In this document: in pieces, positions 9,098 to 16,497 of the stretch | How positions within the stretch are numbered: position 1 is the stretch's first letter | Layout of the letters: each line of letters starts with the position of its first letter | Assembly: GCA_036381015.1 (NCBI GenBank) | Contig: DASVDR010000020.1 | Span: 1-64,000, forward strand | Source of the DNA: Gammaproteobacteria bacterium | GTDB taxonomy: Bacteria > Pseudomonadota > Gammaproteobacteria > Steroidobacterales > Rariloculaceae | Direction of reading: 5' to 3' | DNA length: 64,000 nucleotides | Translations under genes and position numbers: made by a program | The notes under the pieces: generated by a model | Database searches by the model: none | What the model saw: the letters and a program-made list of their open reading frames with translations, nothing else | Told to the model about the DNA's origin: nothing

Positions 9098-10357
9098 TCA
9101 GTTGACCTGGAGCCCACTCGGCGCTTTAGGCGCGGGCCTATCATCTCTGAGCGGATGAGGATAGGGGTATTTGCGATACCCCGGCTTCGCTTCGAGGAAA
9201 TAGTCCCGTCCTTCCTGGACGAAGTCATCGGTGTGCAAATTGTTTCCGCATTGATCCGGATCGTAGTCCGAGAGCTGCGGTGTCAGCTGTCCGTCACCGG
9301 TGTTATTCCAGATGTACGCCGGTTCGAGGGTCGGGGCGGTGTCGTAGCCTTGGCCAAACTGCCTCGGAACCGGGTACGTCGTCCAGCACGGATAAGGACC
9401 TGATCGGCGGCGCAGATTCTGAACGGTCACCATGATCTCGTCCTTGTCGCCCCAGAGCTGGGAACGGATGTCGTCAATCTCGTTGTCGGTAATTACCCAC
9501 GAGCCGCCTCGAATGTACATGAAATTGTTCAGCGCCAGCGGAAAGTCATACTCCGATCCGCTCGCGGTGAAGATAAACCTGTTGTCGTAGACCTCCGCAT
9601 GCCGCATGCCATCCGGGCCCGTGTCCGCCCCATGCGAGGCCATGGCCGAGTTGTCGAACGTGTTATGGCGGATTACAACGCGCGCATTTCCGTCGGGATC
9701 GATTGCTTGATAGATGATCGCTCGAAAGGTGTTGTCCTCGATGTAGACGTTCTGGTCACCGCCCACATCATCGGTGCCGAAAGTCGAAGGCGTTGTCCAC
9801 GAAACGTCGAACTCGTTGCTTTCCGCCTTGATGGGCAGACATCCGCTGCCGGCTCCTCCGCGATCGCGTGACTCGAACACGTTGTTCCATATCACGCCTC
9901 CACGCGCGCCCCACCGAATGCAGGACACACCGAAGTCTTCAATACGCATGTAAAGATCGTGAACCAGAACGGGTTTGCCGATTCCCTCGACCAATATGTA
10001 ATGGGCGGGATTCGAAACTGAGCCCGGTAGGAAACGAAATCCGCTGATCTCCACGTTATGACTTTGGTCGGCAAGCACGATGAGGAGATCTCGACTTCCG
10101 GCGCTGTGCGTAATCGTAACGCCGCCCACGGACGCGCTGTGCAGATGTATTCCTTTGCCACGGATAGACACGTTGGAAGTCCAGGTGCAACTCCCATTCG
10201 GCACGATGACATCGTCGCCATCCGCCGAGCTATCGATAGCGGCCTGGACGTCGGACTGCGAGCAGCTGCCGGCCGTGATCGTATCGCTCCATGAAGGGGC
10301 AGCAAATCCCAACCAACTCGCAGCCGCCAGGCTGCTTACGTAAATCGCACGATTCAT
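9098..10357 (-). CDS. Secreted right-handed beta-helix protein
   Basis: This 419-residue protein has a signal peptide (about 1-24, ending APSWS before DTITAG). Repeated short strands with Asn ladders and alternating hydrophobics follow (for example VFESRDRGGAG, VYIEDNTFRAI, VVIRHNTFDNSAM, VYDNRFIF, WVITDNEIDDI), as expected for a parallel beta-helix of pectate-lyase type. Catalytic residues cannot be assigned. The C-terminus ends PKAPSGLQVN, a stub resembling the first strand of a fibronectin III domain. A similar stub ends the protein at 14157-15128. It lies inside the polysaccharide locus and may bind or cleave the polymer. GGAGAG precedes the start. The start overlaps (ATGA) the stop of a decayed frame upstream. 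Confidence 0.7.
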   Translation of the reverse strand: MNRAIYVSSLAAASWLGFAAPSWSDTITAGSCSQSDVQAAIDSSADGDDVIVPNGSCTWTSNVSIRGKGIHLHSASVGGVTITHSAGSRDLLIVLADQSHNVEISGFRFLPGSVSNPAHYILVEGIGKPVLVHDLYMRIEDFGVSCIRWGARGGVIWNNVFESRDRGGAGSGCLPIKAESNEFDVSWTTPSTFGTDDVGGDQNVYIEDNTFRAIIYQAIDPDGNARVVIRHNTFDNSAMASHGADTGPDGMRHAEVYDNRFIFTASGSEYDFPLALNNFMYIRGGSWVITDNEIDDIRSQLWGDKDEIMVTVQNLRRRSGPYPCWTTYPVPRQFGQGYDTAPTLEPAYIWNNTGDGQLTPQLSDYDPDQCGNNLHTDDFVQEGRDYFLEAKPGYRKYPYPHPLRDDRPAPKAPSGLQVN

Positions 10358-10788
10358 AGATCGCTCTCTCCGGTCAGGTGTTTGATGTCATACGGTATCT
10401 TCTGAAGAAGACCGACGATCCAGTCCACCTCTACTTGGTCGTTGCCGATTATGTTAGGCGTCACATCGGAACGAGCACAGTGCGCGCCGCTTCGGATTAA
10501 CGACTTGTGGCCCAAGCCGGCAGCGCCGCGGGCGACGCAACGCTCGTATCAGTAAACCGAGCACCAAGCACTATTAGGCGAGGAGATGCGCGATATGTCC
10601 ATATGTAGAACTTTGGCGACAGTGATTGCTGCCTCTGCGAGCATGGGATAGCGCCTGCGCGCAGCCCATCTCCGTGAACTGTGTCGCAAATTTCGCCGTG
10701 ACGATGCGGCTCCAGGGCGCAATCGTCGGAGGGTAAAGCCGGCGCTGATGCTCGCGAACGTTAAGACCGCGGTGGCACCTCGCGACGT
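10354..10788 (-). pseudogene. Coding remnant, frame-disrupted, possibly GAF-like
   Basis: No intact gene fits this stretch of about 430 bp, but the minus strand holds coding-like fragments in different frames. The clearest is an open frame of 64 codons from an in-frame stop at 10549-10551 to a TGA at 10354-10356. It contains GAHCARSDVTPNIIGND and WIVGLLQKIPYDIKHLTG, and its stop overlaps the ATG of the beta-helix gene. It has no good start. Upstream, another frame gives LYPPTIAPWSRIVTAKFATQ and a third gives MLAEAAITVAKVLHMDI, which resembles the first helix of a GAF domain. I infer a frameshifted, decayed gene. The family is uncertain. Confidence 0.35.
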
Positions 10789-11907
10789 TTATGATGCCGC
10801 TGCGAAGTCGGCAGCAGCGAGCTCCGCTACAACCCCGGCGACTATTTCGCACTGTTCGGACGTGAGCTCCGGAAACATCGGAAGGGAGAGCACCTCGTCG
10901 GCCGCACGCTCCGAGTGCGGAAAGTCGCCGGCCCTATAACCGAGATTCGAGTACGCGTCGAGCAGGTGCACCGGGAACGGGTAGTGAATACCGGTCTGAA
11001 TGCCTTTCGCATTCATCGCCGCCTGCCAGGCTTCCCTATTCGGCGAACGGATTGCGTACACGTGGTAGACGTGCCGCTGGTATGGCTTCGCTTGCGGAAC
11101 GACGACCCCTGTCCCGTCCAGCAAGCGATCGTAATGTGCCGCAGCCCTACGCCGCCCTTCGGTCCACGCTTCGAGATGCCGCAGCTTCACTCGCAATACT
11201 GCGCCCTGGATCCCCTCGAGGCGGTAGTTGTAACCTTTCAACACATGGTGGTATTTCTTTTCCGCACCCCAGTCCCGGAGCATTCGCACTCGCTTGGCCA
11301 GCTCCGGATCGTTGGTCACCACCATACCACCTTCGCCGTACGCGCCTAGATTCTTCCCGGGGTAGAAGCTGAAGGCGGCCAGGTCGCCGAAGCTTCCTGC
11401 ACGCCTACCCCGATATTCCGCGCCGTGTGCCTGACAAGCGTCCTCGATGACGACTAGGCCGTGCTCGCGGGCCACCGCCAGAATCGGATCCATTTCTGCC
11501 ATCAGGCCATGCAGGTGCACGGGAATCACGGCTCGCGTCCGTGGTGTTATGGCGGCTTCGAGGCGAGCCGGATCCATGTTGTAGGTGTCTGGATCGATGT
11601 CGACGAAGACAGGTCGGGCGCCCGCATACTCGATGGCAGCTACGGTAGCCACGAATGTGAAAGGCACCGTAATGACCTCGTCGCCGGGTCCGATTCCCGC
11701 AGCGAGCAACGAGAGGTGCAGAGCGCTCGTCCCGGAATTCACGCCGATTCCGAACTGAGCTCCGCAGTAAGTCGCGAATTCCTCCTCGAACTTCGCTACT
11801 TCCGGACCCAAGATGTAGCCGGCCGTGTCCAGCACGCCCTGAATTGCTGCGTCGACCTCCGATTTGATGCTGGCGTATTGGGCTTTGAGGTCCAGGAATG
11901 GGATCAC
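10789..11907 (-). CDS. DegT/DnrJ/EryC1/StrS aminotransferase, WbpE/WlbC-like
   Basis: This 372-residue PLP-dependent sugar aminotransferase starts [15 protein letters not shown], as family members do. It has GVNSGTSALHLSLLAAGI (phosphate-binding region), VIEDACQAHGA (the Asp pairing with the PLP nitrogen) and FSFYPGKNLGAYGEGG with the Schiff-base Lys185. It is the third gene of a coupled minus-strand operon, and its start overlaps the preceding stop by 4 bp. Next to a Gfo/Idh/MocA oxidoreductase and a hexapeptide acetyltransferase, the likely reaction is transamination of the 3-keto sugar to UDP-GlcNAc(3NH2)A. Other 3- or 4-amino sugars are possible. Confidence 0.85.
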   Translation of the reverse strand: MIPFLDLKAQYASIKSEVDAAIQGVLDTAGYILGPEVAKFEEEFATYCGAQFGIGVNSGTSALHLSLLAAGIGPGDEVITVPFTFVATVAAIEYAGARPVFVDIDPDTYNMDPARLEAAITPRTRAVIPVHLHGLMAEMDPILAVAREHGLVVIEDACQAHGAEYRGRRAGSFGDLAAFSFYPGKNLGAYGEGGMVVTNDPELAKRVRMLRDWGAEKKYHHVLKGYNYRLEGIQGAVLRVKLRHLEAWTEGRRRAAAHYDRLLDGTGVVVPQAKPYQRHVYHVYAIRSPNREAWQAAMNAKGIQTGIHYPFPVHLLDAYSNLGYRAGDFPHSERAADEVLSLPMFPELTSEQCEIVAGVVAELAAADFAAAS

Positions 11908-12929
11908 GATGCCTTCCTCTTCTGGATGTACACGGTCTCACCGCGACCCCGCATAGAGCTGGTAGCCGCCTCGATGATTTCGACGACCCGCAGGCCGAGC
12001 TCACCGTCAGTCTCGGGTGTCGTATCGTTCCGGATGCATTCTATGAAGTGTTCGCCTTCGACGCGGAGAGCTTCCGTAGTGGGCAGCTTGGGCGCCCACA
12101 TGTCTCCCGTGCGGTATCCCACACGCATCTCGTGAATACGTTCCGGGTCGTCGGTGAAGTTGACGCCGGAATCGTAAACGCGGATCTTCTCGCTCGGCTC
12201 TAGATCGTTGTACACGATCATCTTTTCGCTGCCGCCCAGCAAGATTTGGCGGACCTTCACCGGCGCCAGCCAGCTTACATTGCAGTGAGCGATAGTGCCG
12301 CTCTCATAAAACAGCGAGATGTAGGCGAGATTCTCCGGGGTGCCTGGAAAATGGTTGCCGCCGCTTGCGGAAACGGCGATCGGGTGCTCGTGCAGCAGAT
12401 AGTCGAGGATTGCGAAATCGTGTACCGCGAGGTCCGAGATGACGTTTACATCCCGTTGGAAGAGGCCAAGGTTGATGCGGATCGAGTCGTAGTAAAAGAT
12501 CTTCCCCAGCTCGTCACTGCGCACGATCTCGCCCATCTTGCGAATTGCGCCGGTATAAATGAACGTGTGATCCACGAGCAGCACGCGCTTTCGCTTCGCG
12601 GCTTCTTCAACGAGCTTGTTGGCCTGAAACGAGGTTTCCGCCATAGGCTTTTCCAGCCACAGGTGCTTGCCCGCCTTGAGAGCTGCCATGCCCAGCTCGA
12701 AGTGCGTATGCACCGGTGTGGCTACGGCTATTGCGTCGATGGACGTGTCCTCGAGCAGATCCTGAAAGCGCGTCGTCGTGACGGCAGTGGGGTATCGCTT
12801 GTTGACCAACTCTAGCTTTCGGGTATCGAGGTCTGCCACTGCTGCAACGTTTGCGCCGTCCACTTCAGCGAAGTTTCGAACCAAATTCGGGCCCCAATAC
12901 CCATAACCGATAACACCGATGTTGATCAT
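11904..12929 (-). CDS. Gfo/Idh/MocA oxidoreductase, WbpB/WlbA-like
   Basis: This 341-residue NAD(P)-dependent sugar oxidoreductase has an N-terminal Rossmann motif [19 protein letters not shown], the family motif WLEKPMAET (the EKP catalytic Lys region) and a C-terminal alpha/beta substrate domain. [12 protein letters not shown] is typical of the WlbA/WbpB branch, which oxidises the 3-hydroxyl of UDP-GlcNAcA. It sits between the acetyltransferase and aminotransferase genes with 4-bp overlaps on both sides, so the three should be translated together. Substrate assignment comes from the operon and was not read from residues. Confidence 0.85.
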   Translation of the reverse strand: MINIGVIGYGYWGPNLVRNFAEVDGANVAAVADLDTRKLELVNKRYPTAVTTTRFQDLLEDTSIDAIAVATPVHTHFELGMAALKAGKHLWLEKPMAETSFQANKLVEEAAKRKRVLLVDHTFIYTGAIRKMGEIVRSDELGKIFYYDSIRINLGLFQRDVNVISDLAVHDFAILDYLLHEHPIAVSASGGNHFPGTPENLAYISLFYESGTIAHCNVSWLAPVKVRQILLGGSEKMIVYNDLEPSEKIRVYDSGVNFTDDPERIHEMRVGYRTGDMWAPKLPTTEALRVEGEHFIECIRNDTTPETDGELGLRVVEIIEAATSSMRGRGETVYIQKRKAS

Positions 12930-13423
12930 GTTCTCTTCCGTTCGTTTTGGCTATGACGAGTATCGCCGATCACGCGTGCCGGGACGCCGGCGACGATGGC
13001 GTATGGCGGGACATCGCGAGTGACCACAGCGCCTGCTCCGACGAGCGCTCCTTCACCTATCGTGATGCCGGCAAGGATCGTTGCGTTCGATCCGATCGAC
13101 GCACGTCGCTCGACGCGTGTCTCTACGACATTCCAGTCGGCTTCCGTCTGCGCGGAGCCGTCCTCGTTCGTGGCCCGTGGGTAGATATCGTTTGTGAACA
13201 TGACGCCGTGGCCGATGAAGACCTCATCTGCGATGCGGACGCCTTCGCAAATGAACGTATGCGAAGAGATCTTGCAGCGTGCCCCGACGAACGCGTTCTT
13301 CTGTATCTCCACGAATGCGCCGATTTTCGAGTCTTCTCCAATCGTGCAGCCGTAGAGGTTGACAAGGGACGGGTGAAATATTTTTACGTTGCGGCCGAGA
13401 GATACCGACTCGGTGATGGCCAT
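12926..13423 (-). CDS. Hexapeptide-repeat N-acetyltransferase, WbpD/WlbB-like
   Basis: This 165-residue left-handed beta-helix acyltransferase has repeated hexapeptide turns ([51 protein letters not shown]) and ends in the family tail [18 protein letters not shown]. Length and motifs fit WbpD/WlbB, which acetylates the 3-amino group of UDP-GlcNAc(3NH2)A using acetyl-CoA. It is the first gene of the minus-strand trio, so the operon promoter should lie upstream of 13423. With the dehydrogenase at 7699 the four-step pathway to UDP-GlcNAc(3NAc)A is complete. The C2 epimerase (WbpI) that would give the manno sugar is not in the window. Confidence 0.85.
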   Translation of the reverse strand: MAITESVSLGRNVKIFHPSLVNLYGCTIGEDSKIGAFVEIQKNAFVGARCKISSHTFICEGVRIADEVFIGHGVMFTNDIYPRATNEDGSAQTEADWNVVETRVERRASIGSNATILAGITIGEGALVGAGAVVTRDVPPYAIVAGVPARVIGDTRHSQNERKRT

Positions 13424-14156
13424 CGATGTTGATCCTTATTTGAGTACCTCGGAGTACCAGCCGAGTTTCCGCGCAACGATACCATGAGGGAACGCGACTC
13501 GCGTGCATCTACGACGATTGGCAACCAGCTATGACGTGCAGCCGGGTAGCACGATCCCGCAACGAGCTCGCGCCGTACACGCGTGGCAAGACGATGCCCG
13601 ACGGGCACAGCGGTGACGCTGAGATCGCTCCCCCAACTTGCTGGAACGTCTTTAATCGAGATGCGGATTTGATCATGTTTGTCGATGCGAGGGCGTGACG
13701 AGGGTCGGATTTTGTGTTTGCGAATCCGGCGGTACTACTTCGACGAGTGCGCGATACGGATGCCGCGGGTGGGAGGCGGATCGACTCGTTGCTCCGCTTA
13801 TCCTTCCGCAGAGATTTCCGACTTATCTTCTTGTGGAGGTTGGCAGTGTTCGGCCTTTGACCCGCATCCGCCGCCGGTCCTTCGGAGTCTTTTCATTGCT
13901 CGGATCTTGACCTTTTCGGCTTCCTGGCCGTCCTCGATTAGCGACAAATTGCATCGCTACGCGAAATGCGTCACAACTCACGAGCATGGGGGGGCCGTAA
14001 GTGCCTTCGATGCCCGATACTCACAAATTGAAGGGCAGACGAAGTGATCCCGCGATTGCTCGAAGGGTACGGCTCTGAATCACTGGACCGAAAATCCAGC
14101 TGCGTCGGCAGCGGATTCCAAAGAGTGCTACAAAGGCGAAGGAAGAGGGTAGATAT
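13424..14156. other. Intergenic, 733 bp, no gene recognised
   Basis: This gap separates the minus-strand sugar operon from the plus-strand secreted protein, so both promoters probably lie here. No open frame has recognisable protein character. The base composition is lower in G+C than the right half of the window. GGAAGAGG, just before 14157, is the ribosome binding site of the next gene. No convincing sigma-54 site was found. Confidence 0.5.
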
Positions 14157-15128
14157 ATGATGACGTGTCGAGTTCATGCGGCGGGGATCACGTTTATCGT
14201 GGGTTCCCTCTTTAGCATGGCGGCTTATTCACAGAGTCTGCCTCCGCTCCCGGAGGGGAATGCCGGCATTGCTGCGTCCTACCCGAACGACGCCGGCATC
14301 ACTTCGGACGATGAGGTCTTGTTCGCCGATGGATTCGAATATGACTCGCCAAACCAATTCGTAAGCGAGGGCGACTACTACGGATACTATCAGCAGTCGA
14401 ACTTCGCTCTCGACGAATCCGTCCATTTCGGCGGTTCGAAGGCCTTGAGAATCAGAATGCCGGCGAGCGGCGGCGAAGTCTCGAATGCTCTCGTAAGGAA
14501 CATTAGTCCCTCCGATGTGCTGTTCATGCGGGTATACGCACGCTTTCAGGAGGACTATCAGGGAATCAGCTTTGCCCACAACGGATTGCGCATAACGGGC
14601 AACTACTCGGGGCCCGGTAGTAGACCGGATGGTACCGATTTCTTTTTGGTGAATATTGAAAACTCTACGATATTCTCAGAACAGGAGCCAGGCTACACAC
14701 ACGCTTACGTTTACCATCCCGAGCAGGATGATGTGTACGGGGAGCATTGGTATCCGGACGGAACAACGAGCAACGGATCTCAATCCTTCGGAGAGAACTT
14801 CGTTCCCAGGCCGAACGTCGTTCCGGCTCGCGGCGAATGGATCTGCTACGAGGTGATGGTGAAGTTGAACACTCCGGGGAGCAGAGACGGTCGCGTTGCC
14901 GTTTGGCAAGACGGAGAGCTCATCGCGGACTGGCCGAACATTCGGTTCCGAGACGTCGAGTCACTCAAGATCGATCAAATTCAACTCGAGAACGGAGGGC
15001 AGTCGTCGTCCCAGCGAAACGACAAGTGGTATGACAATCTGGTGATTGCAACGTCGTATATCGGTCCGATGAACACAGGTAGTGCCGTCGCGCTCCCGAA
15101 GGCGCCGACCGATCTTCGAGCGGAATGA
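14157..15128 (+). CDS. Secreted jelly-roll-like (polysaccharide lyase-like) protein
   Basis: This 323-residue protein has an N-terminal signal peptide (about 1-25, SLFSMAAYSQS) and one beta-rich domain. The order FADGFEYDS, HFGGSKALRIRMP, FMRVYARF, GEWICYEVMVKLNTPGSRDG, VAVWQDGELI and KWYDNLVIA is the pattern of concanavalin-like jelly-roll folds seen in PL14/PL20-type lyases and related carbohydrate-binding proteins. Catalytic residues were not identified, so binding rather than cleavage is possible. The C-terminus, LPKAPTDLRAE, matches the stub at the end of the beta-helix protein at 9098-10357. The location suggests action on the exported polysaccharide. It starts with two ATGs after a good GGAAGAGG site. 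Confidence 0.6.
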   Translation: MMTCRVHAAGITFIVGSLFSMAAYSQSLPPLPEGNAGIAASYPNDAGITSDDEVLFADGFEYDSPNQFVSEGDYYGYYQQSNFALDESVHFGGSKALRIRMPASGGEVSNALVRNISPSDVLFMRVYARFQEDYQGISFAHNGLRITGNYSGPGSRPDGTDFFLVNIENSTIFSEQEPGYTHAYVYHPEQDDVYGEHWYPDGTTSNGSQSFGENFVPRPNVVPARGEWICYEVMVKLNTPGSRDGRVAVWQDGELIADWPNIRFRDVESLKIDQIQLENGGQSSSQRNDKWYDNLVIATSYIGPMNTGSAVALPKAPTDLRAE

Positions 15129-15219
15129 CATTGAAACTTGAGAGGATGTCGTAAACGCCATCAAAGCGGGCGGACTCTTACGAGCCGGGGGCATCGCGAG
15201 GTACCCGCGACTCCCCTGG

Positions 15220-15248
15220 TTGACCCGCGCTTCTGCTCTCCCTAGACT
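15220..15248 (+). promoter_or_regulatory. Sigma-70 promoter of tRNA-Ala
   Basis: TTGACC (15220-15225) and TAGACT (15243-15248) are separated by exactly 17 bases and lie about 23 bases before the tRNA. The same boxes, spacing and flanking CCC/TTC occur before the tRNA-Glu gene. The bases after the -10 are G+C rich, as in stringently controlled stable-RNA promoters. Confidence 0.75.
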
Positions 15249-15270
15249 TCTTCGCCTCGCGGCGGTGCAC

Positions 15271-15346
<76 letters not shown>

Positions 15347-15406
15347 TCCCTCCGCCCACAGGAGCATAAGCTCTGAAGCCGAGAGGGGAGCGCAGGCATC
15401 ATAGCG

Positions 15407-15775
15407 TTACGCGGAAGCGGACACATCCAGCGCCAGCTCTGCAGTGACTCGAGACCAGGGAACGGAAATCACACCCCGGTCGTCGCGGTCGACCAAACCC
15501 GCACCGACGAGTGCCATAACGTCGGCGTGGACACCGCGGTAGTCCCGGCCGAGAGTCCGCGCCAGTGCCCGGATGGACGACGGTCCGCATCCGCGCAGCG
15601 CGCGCAGCAGCCTCCAGCGGTTGGGCGTGAGAATCCTCAAGAACGTTTCCATGCTCTCGAACGCGATTCGGGCCGCCTGCCGCTCACGTTCTCCGCGATC
15701 CATCCTTTCGGCCATCGCCATTGTGTCGTCGACCAACCGATCCAGCGTTTCGACGTGCAGCTCGACTTCCTTCAC
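15407..15775 (-). CDS. TumA-like HTH antitoxin
   Basis: This 122-residue protein has a helical N-terminus and a winged helix-turn-helix (RILTPNRWRLLRALRGCGPSSIRALARTLGRDYRGVHADV split across about 46-88, then a VGAGLVDRDDRGVISVPW wing). The layout matches the HVO_A0114-type DNA-binding proteins paired with TumE toxins. The GTG start at 15775 is supported by a strong AAGGAG site (15783-15788) 7 bases upstream. The gene begins inside the toxin reading frame and overlaps it by 92 bp, so translation is probably coupled. It should neutralise the toxin and repress the operon by binding the palindrome at 16054-16079. The function is inferred from family and pairing. Confidence 0.7.
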   Translation of the reverse strand: MKEVELHVETLDRLVDDTMAMAERMDRGERERQAARIAFESMETFLRILTPNRWRLLRALRGCGPSSIRALARTLGRDYRGVHADVMALVGAGLVDRDDRGVISVPWSRVTAELALDVSASA

Positions 15776-16058
15776 GTTCGATCTCCTTCCTCACGTCCTG
15801 CCAAAAATCAGCAAGACAACTTCGGTAGGTCGTGAATCGATAGGCTCTTTCCCGCCCGCGATAATGACGGCGATCTTCATTCCCGGCCTCATTGTCGTAT
15901 CCAACGATCCGTTCACCGGCCCTCCCGTAGTAGAGGGAGTACCTGAGGCCGTGGGGCCATTCTTTCGTTTCCTCCGGCAACTGCCAGATCCTGATCTGCA
16001 CGATTGCGCCGCTGTCCATAAGAAGCGTGCGGTCCTCGATCAGGATGGTGCCGGGCAT
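15684..16058 (-). CDS. TumE-like (DUF6516) toxin
   Basis: This 124-residue protein contains the DUF6516/TumE pattern: VQIRIWQLPE, HGLRYSLYYGRAGERIVGYDNEAG, DRRHYRG and YRFTTYRSCLADFWQDV. Family members are usually about 95-110 residues. The last 25-30 residues here are basic, look unconserved and lie in the part overlapping the antitoxin gene, so the original stop may have been lost. The toxin gene precedes the antitoxin, the usual TumE-TumA order. No Shine-Dalgarno sequence precedes ATG 16058, and the start lies inside an inverted repeat that may be the operator. The pair sits between two tRNA genes. Confidence 0.7.
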   Translation of the reverse strand: MPGTILIEDRTLLMDSGAIVQIRIWQLPEETKEWPHGLRYSLYYGRAGERIVGYDNEAGNEDRRHYRGRERAYRFTTYRSCLADFWQDVRKEIEREGSRAARRNAGSVGRRHNGDGRKDGSRRT

Positions 16059-16079
16059 ATGTAGAATCTAGCATATGCC
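16054..16079. promoter_or_regulatory. Palindrome over toxin start (putative TumA operator)
   Basis: GGCATATG (16054-16061) and CATATGCC (16072-16079) are perfect 8-bp inverted arms around the spacer TAGAATCTAG. The toxin ATG (16058-16056 on the minus strand) lies in the left arm. Position and symmetry suit an autoregulatory operator. Binding by the antitoxin is inferred. Confidence 0.55.
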
Positions 16080-16302
16080 GTGAATAGCATCAGCTGCCTG
16101 TTGCAGCGTCAGCGACGCGCTGCTCTCTCGGTCACGGCTCCGCAGAGACCGCGTATGCGCCGCAACGTGCTCGAGCAGGCCGTGCCGGCGAGCTGGAAAA
16201 TCGCACCAGTGCGCGCAAGAAGCGACCGGGTTCTCGGAAAAATCAGCTTTGTGAACCGTGGCTTGCGGGAAGCCTCGGCGATCGGGCGCCTCCCTCGGCA
16301 GC
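16080..16302. other. Intergenic between toxin operator and tRNA-Glu promoter
   Basis: This stretch is about 220 bp, and the gap from the toxin start to tRNA-Glu is 325 bp in total. No coding frame is convincing. The toxin promoter should lie near its left end and the tRNA-Glu promoter follows at 16303. Confidence 0.5.
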
Positions 16303-16331
16303 TTGACCCCCTGGTGCCTGCTCCCTAGACT
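16303..16331 (+). promoter_or_regulatory. Sigma-70 promoter of tRNA-Glu
   Basis: TTGACC (16303-16308), a 17-base spacer and TAGACT (16326-16331) repeat the tRNA-Ala promoter almost exactly, including CCC before and TTC after the -10. The G+C-rich region around the start suggests growth-rate or stringent control. The start site would leave a leader of roughly 45 bases. Confidence 0.72.
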
Positions 16332-16383
16332 TCCGCGTCTGATCCAGGGGGCGTGTACCCCCGCATCGATAGCCGCGCCACAC

Positions 16384-16459
16384 GTCCCCATCGTCTAGAG
16401 GCCTAGGACACTGCCCTTTCACGGCAGCAACGGGGGTTCGAATCCCCCTGGGGACGCCA
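16384..16459 (+). tRNA. tRNA-Glu (anticodon TTC)
   Basis: This is a 76-nt cloverleaf with GTCCCCA paired to TGGGGAC, discriminator G and encoded CCA (16457-16459). The D arm is TCGTCTAGAGGCCTAGGA. The anticodon stem CTGCC/GGCAG holds loop CTTTCAC with anticodon TTC, and the T arm is GGGGGTTCGAATCCCCC. It lies next to, and convergent with, the gene for its own synthetase. Confidence 0.96.
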
Positions 16460-16497
16460 GAGATGTACGAGTGCCTGCGTGACGTCGCGCGGCTCCG

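Noticed and set aside
10358-10560. Sigma-54 promoter before the beta-helix gene (TGATACGAGCGTTGC on the minus strand)
   Set aside because: The -24 GG is absent, and the stretch overlaps the decayed coding frame.
13679-14047. Plus-strand 122-codon open frame in the 733-bp gap
   Set aside because: It has no ribosome binding site, its composition is irregular and it has no recognisable motifs. It is not called as a gene.
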